From: Ancylomarina euxina
Lineage (GTDB): Bacteria > Bacteroidota > Bacteroidia > Bacteroidales > Marinifilaceae
NCBI RefSeq assembly: GCF_003863355.1
Contig: NZ_QQWG01000017.1
Span: 31,146 to 95,145, forward strand
Reading direction: 5' to 3'
DNA length: 64,000 nucleotides
Part shown: piece by piece, positions 55,667-63,892 of the stretch
How the letters are laid out: the number at the start of each line of letters is the position of its first letter
Numbering within the stretch: the first letter of the stretch is position 1
Notes under the pieces: generated by a model
Told to the model about the DNA's origin: nothing
The model's input: only the letters and a program-made list of their open reading frames with translations
Databases searched by the model: none
Position numbers and translations under genes: made by a program

Positions 55667-55697
55667 TTTGCCTAGAATTTGTATTCTTTTACATTTG
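55667..55697 (+). promoter_or_regulatory. gcvT promoter (TTTG, 19 nt, TACATTTG)
   Basis: TTTG at 55667-55670 and TACATTTG at 55690-55697, exactly 19 bases apart: consensus Bacteroidota spacing. It implies a leader of about 155 bases before gcvT; no glycine-riboswitch pattern is recognisable in it. Confidence 0.7.
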
Positions 55698-55860
55698 CAA
55701 AACAAAATAGAATGAAAATTCAATAAGTACAATTATGAGGAGTATGGATATTTTTTATAATTGAGTGAGTTATATAAACAATACTTAAAATAAGAACTGA
55801 AATGTTTTTCTGGTTTTATGGGAAAATACATTGAAATCTTAAAATTCAAACAACAAACAG

Positions 55861-56964
55861 ATGAAAAGAACTGCATTCACTAGTTTTCATGAAGAATTAG
55901 GCGCTAAAATGGCTGAATTTGCTGGTTATAATATGCCTATTGAATACACTGGTATTAAGGATGAGCACATGTGTGTTCGTGAGAAATTAGGTGTATTTGA
56001 TGTTTCACATATGGGTGAATTTTGGGTAAAAGGGCCAAAGGCTTTTAGCTTCGTTCAGAAATTGACCACTAATGATGTGGCAGCTTTAACTGATGGAAAG
56101 ATTCAGTACTCATGTTTTCCTAACGGAAAAGGTGGTATTGTTGATGACTTGTTAGTATACTGTATTGATTCTGAAACTTATTTATTAGTTGTAAATGCAG
56201 CTAATATTGATAAGGATTGGGCTTGGTGTTGTAAGAATGCTGAAGAAATGGGCTTAGAAGTTGGGAAAGAACTTTATAATGCTTCTGACGAAATTTGTCA
56301 GTTAGCGGTTCAAGGTCCTTTGGCACTTAAAGCTATGCAAAAGCTTATTGATGTTCCTGTTGAAGATATGGAATACTATACTTTCAAGAAAGTAAATATG
56401 GCAGGTATTGAGAATGTAATTTTCTCAACGACAGGTTATACAGGTTCTGGTGGATGCGAGATATATGTAGCAAACGAGGATGGTGAGAAATTATGGAATG
56501 CCGTAATGGAAGCTGGAAAAGAATTTGGTATTCAGCCAATTGGTTTAGCTGCTCGTGATACACTTCGTCTTGAGGTTGGATTCTGTTTGTATGGTAATGA
56601 TATTGATGATAATCATACACCAATTGAAGCAGGTTTAGGTTGGATTACTAAATTTGTTGATGGTAATGATTTTATCGATAGAGAATTTTTCGAAAAACAA
56701 AAAGCAGATAAGCCAACTCGCTTTTTAAAAGGTTTTGAAATGATTGATCGTGGCATTCCTCGTCATGGCTATATCATTGAAGATGCCGATGGCAACGAGA
56801 TTGGTGAAGTAACATCAGGTACTAGTGCGCCTGCTCTTGGGAAATCAATTGGTATGGGGTATGTGAAATCAGGATTTCATAAATTAGATACTGAGATTTT
56901 TATTCGCGTAAGAAATAAAGCGCTTAAGGCTAAAATTGTAAAAATTCCTTTTTACAAAAACTAA
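55861..56964 (+). CDS. gcvT: aminomethyltransferase (glycine cleavage T protein)
   Basis: Tetrahydrofolate-dependent enzyme that releases ammonia and the one-carbon unit from the aminomethyl-lipoyl H protein; 367 residues, normal length. Seen: [27 protein letters not shown] at the start, [63 protein letters not shown] and the C-terminal [26 protein letters not shown]. The other gcv genes (P and H) are not in the window, as is common in Bacteroidota where gcvT is often apart. A strong terminator follows. Confidence 0.96.
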   Translation: MKRTAFTSFHEELGAKMAEFAGYNMPIEYTGIKDEHMCVREKLGVFDVSHMGEFWVKGPKAFSFVQKLTTNDVAALTDGKIQYSCFPNGKGGIVDDLLVYCIDSETYLLVVNAANIDKDWAWCCKNAEEMGLEVGKELYNASDEICQLAVQGPLALKAMQKLIDVPVEDMEYYTFKKVNMAGIENVIFSTTGYTGSGGCEIYVANEDGEKLWNAVMEAGKEFGIQPIGLAARDTLRLEVGFCLYGNDIDDNHTPIEAGLGWITKFVDGNDFIDREFFEKQKADKPTRFLKGFEMIDRGIPRHGYIIEDADGNEIGEVTSGTSAPALGKSIGMGYVKSGFHKLDTEIFIRVRNKALKAKIVKIPFYKN

Positions 56965-57023
56965 GAATATTTGCATGAGTAGATTAAACTTGAGATGATC
57001 ATTTTAATCTGCAATTCGATTCT

Positions 57024-57063
57024 AAAAGCAGGCTTGTGATACTTCACAAACCTGCTTTTTTTT
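57024..57063 (+). terminator. rho-independent terminator after gcvT
   Basis: Arms AAAAGCAGGCTTGTGA and TCACAAACCTGCTTTT pair over 16 positions with one mismatch around TACT, followed by eight or more T with few breaks. Confidence 0.92.
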
Positions 57064-57225
57064 GTTAGTTTGGCTGTCGTATCAGAAAACGATTTCGAAA
57101 GAAGTGTTGTTTTCTATTTAACTGCTAGATATTCAAATGTATATGTGGGTAATTGAAGCGGTAGCGTTTTTTGTTGAAAAACATGTAAAAAATGATTTTA
57201 GACGGCTAAATTCTACATTTTTATT

Positions 57226-57251
57226 TGCAAATTTGCGCATGAATATGCAAA
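57226..57251 (+). promoter_or_regulatory. TTTGC/GCAAA dyads ahead of serC
   Basis: GCAAATTTGC (57227-57236) is a perfect palindrome. It overlaps a second dyad, TTTGC (57232-57236) and GCAAA (57247-57251), with a ten-base spacer. The cluster lies 26-51 bases before the serC ATG, where an operator could sit. A near-consensus -7 (TACATTTT, 57214-57221) lies just upstream. Confidence 0.35.
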
Positions 57252-57277
57252 CGTTCACATTTTAAAAAATATTGAAA

Positions 57278-58354
57278 ATGAAAGTACATAATTTTTCTGC
57301 AGGACCCTCAATCCTTCCAGACGTAACAGTAGAAAATACTGCTGCAGCTATTAAGAATTTTGCCGGAACAACACTTTCTTTAATGGAAGTTTCTCACCGT
57401 AGCAAAGAATTTGTTGCCGTAATGGATGAAGCTATTGCTTTATTTAAAGAATTGTTGGATATCCCAGCAGGATATTCAGTAATGTTTGTAGGTGGTGGAG
57501 CTTCAACTCAGTTCTGCATGGTTCCTTACAACTTGATGGCAAAAAAATCAGCTTACCTTAATACAGGTACATGGGCTAATAAGGCTATGAAAGAAGCTAA
57601 GTTGTTTGGTGAAGTTGTTGAAGTTGCCTCTTCTAAAGAGACTATTTACAACTACATTCCTAAAGGATATGAAATTCCTGCTGATGCAGATTATTTCCAT
57701 ATTACAACTAACAATACCATTTATGGTACAGAGATCAAGCACGACATGGACGTGAATGTGCCTCTTGTTGCTGATATGTCTTCTGATATTTTCTCTCGCC
57801 CAGTTGATGTATCTAAGTATGCATTAATTTATGGTGGAGCTCAAAAGAACCTAGCGCCTGCTGGTGTTACTTTTGTAATCGTTAAAGACGAATTACTAGG
57901 TAAAATGGATCGTCAGATTCCTACAATGTTGAACTACCAGACACATATCGATGGTGAGTCAATGTTTAATACACCTCCAGTAGTTCCTGTTTTTGCTGCT
58001 TTACAAACTTTGAGATGGATCAAAGAACAAGGTGGTGTTTCTGCTATGCAGAAAATGAACGAAGATAAAGCTGCGGTTCTTTACGATGAAATCGATAGCA
58101 ATCCAATGTTCAAAGGTACTGTAATCAATAAAGAAGATCGTTCATTAATGAATATCTGCTTTATCATGACTGATGAGTACAAAGAGCTAGAGAAAGAATT
58201 TTACGAATTTGCAACTGCTAAAGGAATGTCTGGTATTAAAGGACACCGTTCAGTTGGTGGTTTCCGTGCATCTACATACAATGCATTGCCTAAGGCAAGT
58301 GTACAAGCATTGGTTGATTGCATGAAAGAATTCGCAACAATACATGTAAAGTAA
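57278..58354 (+). CDS. serC: phosphoserine aminotransferase
   Basis: PLP enzyme converting 3-phosphohydroxypyruvate and glutamate to phosphoserine; second step of serine synthesis, also used for pyridoxal phosphate. About 358 residues. Seen: [12 protein letters not shown] at the start, [10 protein letters not shown] phosphate-binding loop, [13 protein letters not shown], and [14 protein letters not shown] with PLP-binding K190. The C-terminus [19 protein letters not shown] is typical. The ATG at 57278 ([11 protein letters not shown]) is chosen; a TTG six bases earlier is in frame. serA follows after 150 bases with a hairpin in between, so the two steps of the pathway lie in order. Confidence 0.96.
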   Translation: MKVHNFSAGPSILPDVTVENTAAAIKNFAGTTLSLMEVSHRSKEFVAVMDEAIALFKELLDIPAGYSVMFVGGGASTQFCMVPYNLMAKKSAYLNTGTWANKAMKEAKLFGEVVEVASSKETIYNYIPKGYEIPADADYFHITTNNTIYGTEIKHDMDVNVPLVADMSSDIFSRPVDVSKYALIYGGAQKNLAPAGVTFVIVKDELLGKMDRQIPTMLNYQTHIDGESMFNTPPVVPVFAALQTLRWIKEQGGVSAMQKMNEDKAAVLYDEIDSNPMFKGTVINKEDRSLMNICFIMTDEYKELEKEFYEFATAKGMSGIKGHRSVGGFRASTYNALPKASVQALVDCMKEFATIHVK

Positions 58355-58368
58355 TTACCTGATTATAT

Positions 58369-58402
58369 GGATTTGAGTAAGGTAACTTGCTCAAATCCTT
58401 AT
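58369..58402 (+). terminator. terminator-like hairpin between serC and serA
   Basis: Arms GGATTTGAGTAAG and CTTGCTCAAATCC form a 13-bp stem with one wobble and a GTAA tetraloop, followed by TTATTTTG. It could end serC transcription or act as partial attenuator. Confidence 0.65.
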
Positions 58403-58457
58403 TTTGAGTCATTAAAGCATGAGGAACGACTAAAGGGATCCGAAAGGATAACTTCGA

Positions 58458-58485
58458 TTTGGCTGGCAATGACATTTTATTTTTG
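58458..58485 (+). promoter_or_regulatory. candidate serA promoter
   Basis: TTTG at 58458-58461 and TATTTTTG (perfect -7) at 58478-58485 with a 16-base spacer, slightly short. The ATG of serA is 20 bases further on, giving a very short leader. Confidence 0.45.
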
Positions 58486-58504
58486 AACGTTTTAAAATAA
58501 TAAA

Positions 58505-59428
58505 ATGACTAAAGTTTTAATTGCAACCGATAAACCTTTTGCTCCTGCTGCTGTAAACGCAATTCGCGAAGTAGTTGAAGGTGCAGGATATGAACTAGCT
58601 TTGCTAGAGTCATACACAGATAAGGCTGAGTTAATAGCAGCTGTTGCCGATGTTGATGGAATGATTATTCGTTCTGACAAAGCTACCCGCGAGGTAATTG
58701 AAGCAGCTAAAAATCTAAAAGTAATTGTACGTGCAGGTGCAGGATACGATAATATCGATCTTGAAGCTTGTACTGAAAATGGTATTGTGGCCATGAATAC
58801 TCCTGGTCAGAATTCAAACGCTGTAGCTGAGCTTGCATTAGGAATGATGGTTTTCCTTGCTCGTAAAGGTTATAATGGAAAAGCTGGTGTTGAGTTAAGA
58901 GGTAAGAATATCGGTATTCATGCTTATGGTAACGTTGGTAAACACGTTGCTAATATTGCTAAAGGTTTCGGAATGACTGTTTATGCATTCGATCCTTTTG
59001 TTGCAAAAGAAGCTATTGAAGCTGATGGAGTTAAGGCAGTAGACACAGTAGAAGAGTTATATAGCACTTGTCACTATGTTTCGTTGCATATTCCTGCCAA
59101 CGACAAGACTAAAAAATCAATTAATTACGATTTGTTGAATAAGATGCCTGAGGGTGGTATTCTTGTGAACACAGCTCGTAAAGAAGTAATTGATGAAGAA
59201 GGTATGTTGAAACTTATGGAAGATCGTAAAGATTTTGCTTATATCTCTGACATTGCACCTGACTGTGCAGATGAATTCGCTGCTAAATATGAAGGTCGCT
59301 TTTTCTTTACTCCTAAGAAAATGGGAGCACAAACTGCTGAAGCTAACATCAACGCTGGTATCGCTGGTGCTAACCAGATTGTGAACCTTATTGAAAAGGG
59401 AGACGAGACATTCAGAGTGAATAAGTAG
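58505..59428 (+). CDS. serA: D-3-phosphoglycerate dehydrogenase, short form without ACT domain
   Basis: NAD enzyme for the first step of serine synthesis, 307 residues, lacking the C-terminal ACT regulatory domain of E. coli SerA. Substrate and cofactor regions are seen at [28 protein letters not shown], the Rossmann stretch [14 protein letters not shown] (first Gly of GxGxxG is Ala) and catalytic R225 (NTARKEV). Where the family normally has the catalytic His (xxTPHIGAST), this protein has [15 protein letters not shown]271/K272. From memory, SerA proteins of other Bacteroidales share the PKKMGAQ form, so this is a lineage variant rather than a broken gene. Next to serC, which supports the assignment. 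Confidence 0.9.
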   Translation: MTKVLIATDKPFAPAAVNAIREVVEGAGYELALLESYTDKAELIAAVADVDGMIIRSDKATREVIEAAKNLKVIVRAGAGYDNIDLEACTENGIVAMNTPGQNSNAVAELALGMMVFLARKGYNGKAGVELRGKNIGIHAYGNVGKHVANIAKGFGMTVYAFDPFVAKEAIEADGVKAVDTVEELYSTCHYVSLHIPANDKTKKSINYDLLNKMPEGGILVNTARKEVIDEEGMLKLMEDRKDFAYISDIAPDCADEFAAKYEGRFFFTPKKMGAQTAEANINAGIAGANQIVNLIEKGDETFRVNK

Positions 59429-59438
59429 TTCCTTAGTA

Positions 59439-59891
59439 AATGAGTGAAATAGAATACAGTGAATAAGAGTTGAGTAAATATTCAAATGATTATTCTATAA
59501 AATGACAACATTTGACTTTGAGAATCTGGATTTGTATAAAAAGACCATGTTTTTTATCGATATGGTTTATGACTTAACGGCTAAATTTCCGAAAAGTGAA
59601 TTACTCGGATTGTCTAGTCAATTTACCAGAGCAGCTAACTCTATTGCTTTAAATTTAGGCGAAGGGTTCGGAGAAACAGTTGCCTTGAGTCTTAGATACC
59701 TTAGAATATCAAGAGGATCAATTAGAGAATGTGTTGTTTGTTTAGAAATAGCTCATCGTAGATGTTATATTTCTGATGAAGAAAGTGTAATAGCTCGTTC
59801 TCTTTTAGTTGAACTTTCAAAAATGTCTATGGGATATAAAAAATACCTTGAGAAAAAGAAAGTTAGCAAATAATAAACTCTTTCACTCATT
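59439..59891. repeat. 11-bp perfect inverted repeat enclosing the IVP gene
   Basis: AATGAGTGAAA at 59439-59449 and TTTCACTCATT at 59881-59891 are exact inverted copies and lie just outside the four-helix-bundle gene (453 bases end to end). In the RNA they would pair and loop out the gene. In addition AGTGAATAAG occurs at 59416-59425 (across the serA end) and 59458-59467. This resembles the terminal stems of 23S rRNA intervening sequences, which encode homologous proteins. Confidence 0.6.
59502..59873 (+). CDS. four-helix-bundle protein (23S rRNA IVP family)
   Basis: Protein of 123 residues with the IVP/TIGR02436 pattern: FENLDLYKKTMFFIDMVYDLTAKFPKSELLGLSSQFTRAANSIALNLGEGFGE, then RYLRISRGSIRECVVCLEIAHRRCYIS. 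Homologues occur inside 23S rRNA intervening sequences and, as bAvd, in diversity-generating retroelements, where a pentameric barrel binds nucleic acid. Here the gene stands between serA and the DUF1015 gene, bounded by an inverted repeat. There is no reverse transcriptase or template repeat nearby. Function here is unknown; the setting suggests insertion into the serC-serA-DUF1015 operon. Confidence 0.88.
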   Translation: MTTFDFENLDLYKKTMFFIDMVYDLTAKFPKSELLGLSSQFTRAANSIALNLGEGFGETVALSLRYLRISRGSIRECVVCLEIAHRRCYISDEESVIARSLLVELSKMSMGYKKYLEKKKVSK

Positions 59892-59944
59892 AATTATTTT
59901 ACTCTTTAATTAAACAAAATACATAACATACAAAATACCAAATC

Positions 59945-61195
59945 ATGGCAATTGTAAAACCATTCAGAGGCTTACGCCCAACTAAAGATATCGCTAAAGA
60001 TTTAGCTTGTTTACCATATGATGTAATGAACTCGGAAGAGGCTGCTCAAATGGCAGAAGGTAAAGAATGTTCTTTGCTTCACATCACTCGTGCTGAGATT
60101 GATTGTCCTGCTGGAACAGACGTTCACTCTAATGAAGTTTATGAAAAATCGGTGTCTAACCTTAAGCTATGGCAAGAAAAAGGTTGGTTAAAGCAGGATA
60201 CAGAAGCTAAATTCTATATCTATGCTCAAACAATGGACGGACGTACTCAGTACGGTATCGTTGCAAATGCTGCTTGTGAAGACTACAGAACTGGTGTGAT
60301 CAAGAAGCACGAGCTAACTCGTCCTGACAAAGAGGAAGATCGTATGATTTTGACTCGTTACACTGAGGCTAACCTTGAGCCAGTATTCTTTTCATACAAA
60401 GCTGTTCCTGAGATTGACGCTATTGTAGCGAACATCGTAAAGAACGAAGTAGCTGAGTACGATTTTGTTGCTGAAGACGGATTCGGTCACCATTTCTGGC
60501 CTGTAAACGACGCAGCTACTAACAAAGAGTTGGAAGAGTTGTTCGCAACTAAAGTTCCTTCTACTTACGTAGCTGATGGTCACCATAGAACGGCTGCTGC
60601 TGCTCGTATTGGTGATGAGTTTGCTGCTAAAAACCCAAATCACACTGGTGATGAGGAGTACAACTACTTCATGGCTGTTCACTTCCCAGATGATCAATTG
60701 GCAATTATCGATTACAATCGTGTAGCTAAAGATTTAAACGGAATGACTGAAGTTGAATTTCTAGCTAAATTGGAAGAAACTTTCGCAGTTGAGTGCATGG
60801 GCGAGGAGATCTACAAGCCAGCTAAACTTCACGAATTCTCTATGTACCTTGATAACAAATGGTATAAATTGAATGCTAAAGAAGGTACTTACGATGATAA
60901 GGATCCTATTGGTGTATTAGACGTAACAATCCTTTCTAGCCATGTGTTGGATAACTTATTAGACGTTAAAGATCTTCGTACGACTACTCGTGTTGAGTTC
61001 GTAGGTGGTATCCGTGGATTAGGTGAGTTGAAGAAACGTGTTGATAGCGGTGATATGAAAGTAGCTTTCGCTTTATACGCAGTTTCTATGCAACAATTAA
61101 TTGATATTGCTGATACAGGTAACATCATGCCTCCTAAGACAACTTGGTTTGAGCCTAAACTACGTTCTGGATTATTGATTCACAAATTGGACTAA
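59945..61195 (+). CDS. DUF1015 family protein
   Basis: Cytosolic protein of 416 residues. Family features: IVKPFRGLRPTKDIAKDLACLPYDVMNSEEA at the start, SLLHITRAEID, GVIKKHELTRPDKEEDRMILTRYTEANLEPVFFSYK, and YVADGHHRTAAAARIGDE. DUF1015 proteins in anaerobes are often found with serC/serA and have been suggested to act in serine/phosphoserine metabolism, possibly as kinases; this gene follows the same pairing, interrupted only by the IVP gene. Codon usage is biased to C-ending and GTA/GCT codons much like serC and serA, suggesting strong expression. The catalytic reaction is not shown by the sequence. Confidence 0.88.
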   Translation: MAIVKPFRGLRPTKDIAKDLACLPYDVMNSEEAAQMAEGKECSLLHITRAEIDCPAGTDVHSNEVYEKSVSNLKLWQEKGWLKQDTEAKFYIYAQTMDGRTQYGIVANAACEDYRTGVIKKHELTRPDKEEDRMILTRYTEANLEPVFFSYKAVPEIDAIVANIVKNEVAEYDFVAEDGFGHHFWPVNDAATNKELEELFATKVPSTYVADGHHRTAAAARIGDEFAAKNPNHTGDEEYNYFMAVHFPDDQLAIIDYNRVAKDLNGMTEVEFLAKLEETFAVECMGEEIYKPAKLHEFSMYLDNKWYKLNAKEGTYDDKDPIGVLDVTILSSHVLDNLLDVKDLRTTTRVEFVGGIRGLGELKKRVDSGDMKVAFALYAVSMQQLIDIADTGNIMPPKTTWFEPKLRSGLLIHKLD

Positions 61196-61220
61196 TTCCA
61201 ATTTTATCATATTTCTTTAG

Positions 61221-61251
61221 AAGGGAATGCCGTATGGCATTCCCTTTTTTT
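61221..61251 (+). terminator. rho-independent terminator after DUF1015
   Basis: Perfect 11-bp stem AAGGGAATGCC/GGCATTCCCTT with GTAT loop and T-run. Ends the ser operon. Confidence 0.93.
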
Positions 61252-61368
61252 ATCCCATTTTTATCTAAAGCTATGGTTATAATGTTTTTTCAATTAAAAG
61301 AGAATTGGAAATGTAATAATCATTGAAAATAGCGTAAATTAAAGTTTGAAATCAATGAGCTAAAAAAT

Positions 61369-62595
61369 ATGTCAGAATTTATAAATAATAACCAAGCTAG
61401 AATAGACTCCCTTTATGATTTTTGTTACCGATTAGCGATTGGAGAAAAGGGAAGCTTGCTCATAAAAAAACATCAGGCTGCGATTGATGATTTAACTGCC
61501 AATGATATCATTCTTGTCGTTCATCGACTGGTAGAGTCTGATTTGCCAATGGGTGATTTGAAAATTGGAATTAATAAAGCTCTAAATGTTTTTCACAAAC
61601 AGATATTATCTCAAAAACCTATTGCATTGCCCGAAGATCATTTTCTGACTTATTTGAAAAAAGAAAACCGAGAGCTTGAAAGAAGATTACAAAATCTGAA
61701 ATCATGGGTTAAGGATTTTAATAATGAAAATCTTGATACTGTAAAAGTAGCTGAGCATATAAGAGTCGGAATTGAAGATCTGATGCAAATGGAAAAGCAT
61801 TATGTCAGAAAAGAGAATATTCTTTTCCCTTATTTTGAAAAGGAGTACCCTCAGTATAAATGCCTTGGGGTGATGTGGTCTATTCACGATGATATCAGAA
61901 CAAGACAGAAGGCTTTATTAATGGCTCTTTTGGAAGTAAATTTGGATAAAAAACACATAAATAAACTCTTGGGTGATCTGTTTTTTGATATGTATACCAT
62001 TATCTTCAGAGAAGAAAATCTATTGTTTCCTGTCGCTCTTAATGCTGTAAATCAGGATGCCTGGGAGGATATGTTACAGCAAAGTGATGAATTAGGTTAT
62101 GCTTATATTCAGGCTCCTAAAGTTGAGACAGAGAGACCTTTGAAAGCTGATCAATCATTTGAATCTGATTTTTTAAGTGAGAATAAATTGGAAAATACCT
62201 TGCTTAACTTCGATACAGGTTTGATGACCTTAAAACAAGCCATTCTTTTGTTGAACAATCTGCCTGTTGATATTACGATGATTGATGAGAACGATAAGGT
62301 CTGTTTCTTTTCAAATCCCAAAGAGCGTTTCTTTCCCAGGTCAAAGGCTATTATTGGGCGTACCGTTCAAAATTGTCATCCACCAGAAAGTGTCCACATT
62401 GTAAATGAATTGGTAGAGGCATTTAGAGATGGTAGTAAGGACAGTGAACCCTTTTGGATAGAAATGAAAGGACGTTTTATTCTGATCCAATACTTTGCTC
62501 TTAGAGATGAGAAAGGCGTTTACAAAGGCTGTATTGAGGTTAGTCAGGATTTGACAGATATACGCAAATTAACTGGAGAAAAGAGATTAATGTAA
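61369..62595 (+). CDS. DUF438/hemerythrin-like protein with C-terminal PAS domain
   Basis: Cytosolic protein of 408 residues. An N-terminal DUF438-like helical region (about 10-95) is followed by a hemerythrin-like bundle (about 105-230: KVAEHIRVGIEDLMQMEKHYVRKENILFPYFE, MWSIHDDIRTRQKAL, FREENLLFPVAL) and a PAS_10 domain (about 288-405: LPVDITMIDENDKVCFFSNPKERFFPRSKAIIGRTVQNCHPP, FWIEMKGRFILIQYFALRDEKGVYKGCIEVSQDLTDIRKL). Such proteins occur in anaerobes and may sense oxygen, redox state or a metabolite. One expected iron-ligand His of the last hemerythrin helix is not seen (TIIFREENLLFP), so metal binding is uncertain. Stand-alone gene. Confidence 0.85.
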   Translation: MSEFINNNQARIDSLYDFCYRLAIGEKGSLLIKKHQAAIDDLTANDIILVVHRLVESDLPMGDLKIGINKALNVFHKQILSQKPIALPEDHFLTYLKKENRELERRLQNLKSWVKDFNNENLDTVKVAEHIRVGIEDLMQMEKHYVRKENILFPYFEKEYPQYKCLGVMWSIHDDIRTRQKALLMALLEVNLDKKHINKLLGDLFFDMYTIIFREENLLFPVALNAVNQDAWEDMLQQSDELGYAYIQAPKVETERPLKADQSFESDFLSENKLENTLLNFDTGLMTLKQAILLLNNLPVDITMIDENDKVCFFSNPKERFFPRSKAIIGRTVQNCHPPESVHIVNELVEAFRDGSKDSEPFWIEMKGRFILIQYFALRDEKGVYKGCIEVSQDLTDIRKLTGEKRLM

Positions 62596-62622
62596 ACTAG
62601 CTTATTGAAAAGGAGAATATAG

Positions 62623-62653
62623 ACTAGGCTGAAACGCAATATTTCAGTCTAGT
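62623..62653 (+). terminator. terminator-like hairpin after the DUF438 gene
   Basis: Arms ACTAGGCTGAAA and TTTCAGTCTAGT pair over 12 positions with one wobble, seven-base loop, followed by an imperfect T tract (TGATGTTTGTTT). Confidence 0.65.
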
Positions 62654-62737
62654 TGATGTTTGTTTAATTATAAACCATTTGACTCTTTGTAATGGAATTT
62701 ATTATATTTACTCACCCAAATCGAAATAAACGACCCC

Positions 62738-63460
62738 ATGAAGTTTGATTACTGTAAAGATGATATGATTCTAAAGGTTTACCCAACCGTGAGTGCCTGC
62801 TTCGAAGAAGCTTTCTCGTTGATGAAAAAGCATTTTTGGATGCTGATTTTGATTGTCTTCGTTGGTAGTGCTATTGAGACTCCAATGTGGTTTATGCAGC
62901 AAACTAAAACAAGCACTGATGGATATGAATTTACCTTTAGTATTTTAGAATTAATACAAGTCGTTTATTATTTTGCTATCGCATCGATATACTCTTATGG
63001 TGTGATCCACGTCTTTACAAAGGTTGCCAGAAAAAAAGATTTTGTATTTGAAGAAACGCTTTTAGGTTTTAGAACTTTTTCAAGAGCTATTCTGAGTCGA
63101 TTATTAGTTGTGTTGGTAGTAGGCTTTGGTTTAGTCTTTTTATTAATTCCGGGAATATTTCTTGCTTGTCGTCTGGTTTTTGTTCCCTATTTAATTATGG
63201 ATAAAAAGCATAAGGTTGTTGAGTCTCTTAAACTGAGTTTTTATATGACCAAAGGGTATTTCTGGACTATTTTTGGGATGGGGATTCTTTCTTTTATCAT
63301 TATCATGCTTGGTTTGGTTTTATTAGGCTTTGGTATTTTAATATCACTCGTTTGGATCAATTCTGCTTTTGCAGTTTTCTACAATGCAGCTGAGGATCTT
63401 CACTATATCGATGCTTGTAAAGAAGTGGGTGTTGTGCCAGAGGAGAAAGAAGAAGCTTAA
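62738..63460 (+). CDS. integral membrane protein, GPDPase-membrane-domain/YciC-like
   Basis: Membrane protein of 240 residues with about five to six hydrophobic segments (HFWMLILIVFVGSAIETPMWF, LIQVVYYFAIASIYSYGVIHVF, LSRLLVVLVVGFGLVFLLIPGIFLACRLVFVPYLIM, IFGMGILSFIIIMLGLVLLGFGILISLVW). The stretch VVGFGLVFLLIPGIFLACRLVFVPYLIMDKKHKVVESLKLSF is the pattern of the glycerophosphodiesterase membrane domain or YciC-type families, which have no proven activity on their own. Ends with an acidic tail (VPEEKEEA). Alone on its strand. Confidence 0.75.
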   Translation: MKFDYCKDDMILKVYPTVSACFEEAFSLMKKHFWMLILIVFVGSAIETPMWFMQQTKTSTDGYEFTFSILELIQVVYYFAIASIYSYGVIHVFTKVARKKDFVFEETLLGFRTFSRAILSRLLVVLVVGFGLVFLLIPGIFLACRLVFVPYLIMDKKHKVVESLKLSFYMTKGYFWTIFGMGILSFIIIMLGLVLLGFGILISLVWINSAFAVFYNAAEDLHYIDACKEVGVVPEEKEEA

Positions 63461-63483
63461 GCTATCGGGCTTAGGGGAGTATT

Positions 63484-63858
63484 TTAGTTTTGTTGTTCAA
63501 TCCAGTTGATAAGGTCATTTATCACTATTCCTCTATTTCGCTTTACATCAATATCATCAAACCTCAAAAATTTAACACCTTCAGCTTCTAAACGCTTTTG
63601 TCTATTTGCATCATTTGTCGCGATAAGTTCAATCGAATGGCTTTCGCCATCAATTTCAATGGCTAATTGGAGTTCATGACAGTAGAAATCTACGATATAA
63701 TCGAGCATGGGAACTTGTCTGTGAAATTGAAAACCTAGGATTTGTTTATTTCTAAGTTCACACCATAACAATACTTCCGCAAGTGTACTTTCATTACGAA
63801 GCTTTCGTGCCAATTGCTTAAGATCTTTTCTGTAAGGTATAATTTTATTTTTACTCAT
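63484..63858 (-). CDS. DUF559 endonuclease-like protein
   Basis: Protein of 124 residues of the DUF559/very-short-patch-repair-like nuclease fold. Seen: RKDLKQLARKLRNESTLAEVLLWCELRNKQILGFQFHRQVPMLDYIVDFYCHELQLAIEIDGESH, with candidate catalytic acidic residues in VDFYC and EIDGESH, then RQKRLEAEGVKFLRFDDIDV. These small nucleases are frequently strain-variable and found beside mobile elements; an insertion-sequence end lies 35 bases from its start. The biological target is unknown. Confidence 0.88.
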   Translation of the reverse strand: MSKNKIIPYRKDLKQLARKLRNESTLAEVLLWCELRNKQILGFQFHRQVPMLDYIVDFYCHELQLAIEIDGESHSIELIATNDANRQKRLEAEGVKFLRFDDIDVKRNRGIVINDLINWIEQQN

Positions 63859-63892
63859 GATTTCTGATATATTTGGAGTTGCTACATTTACT

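Noticed and set aside
55698..55860. Glycine riboswitch in the gcvT leader
   Set aside because: Leader length fits, but the conserved glycine aptamer cores are not recognisable; sequence is AT-rich and lacks the paired GGA/CCG-type elements.
59502..59873. Diversity-generating retroelement (Avd-like protein)
   Set aside because: No reverse transcriptase, template repeat or variable repeat is seen nearby; the protein fits the IVP branch better.
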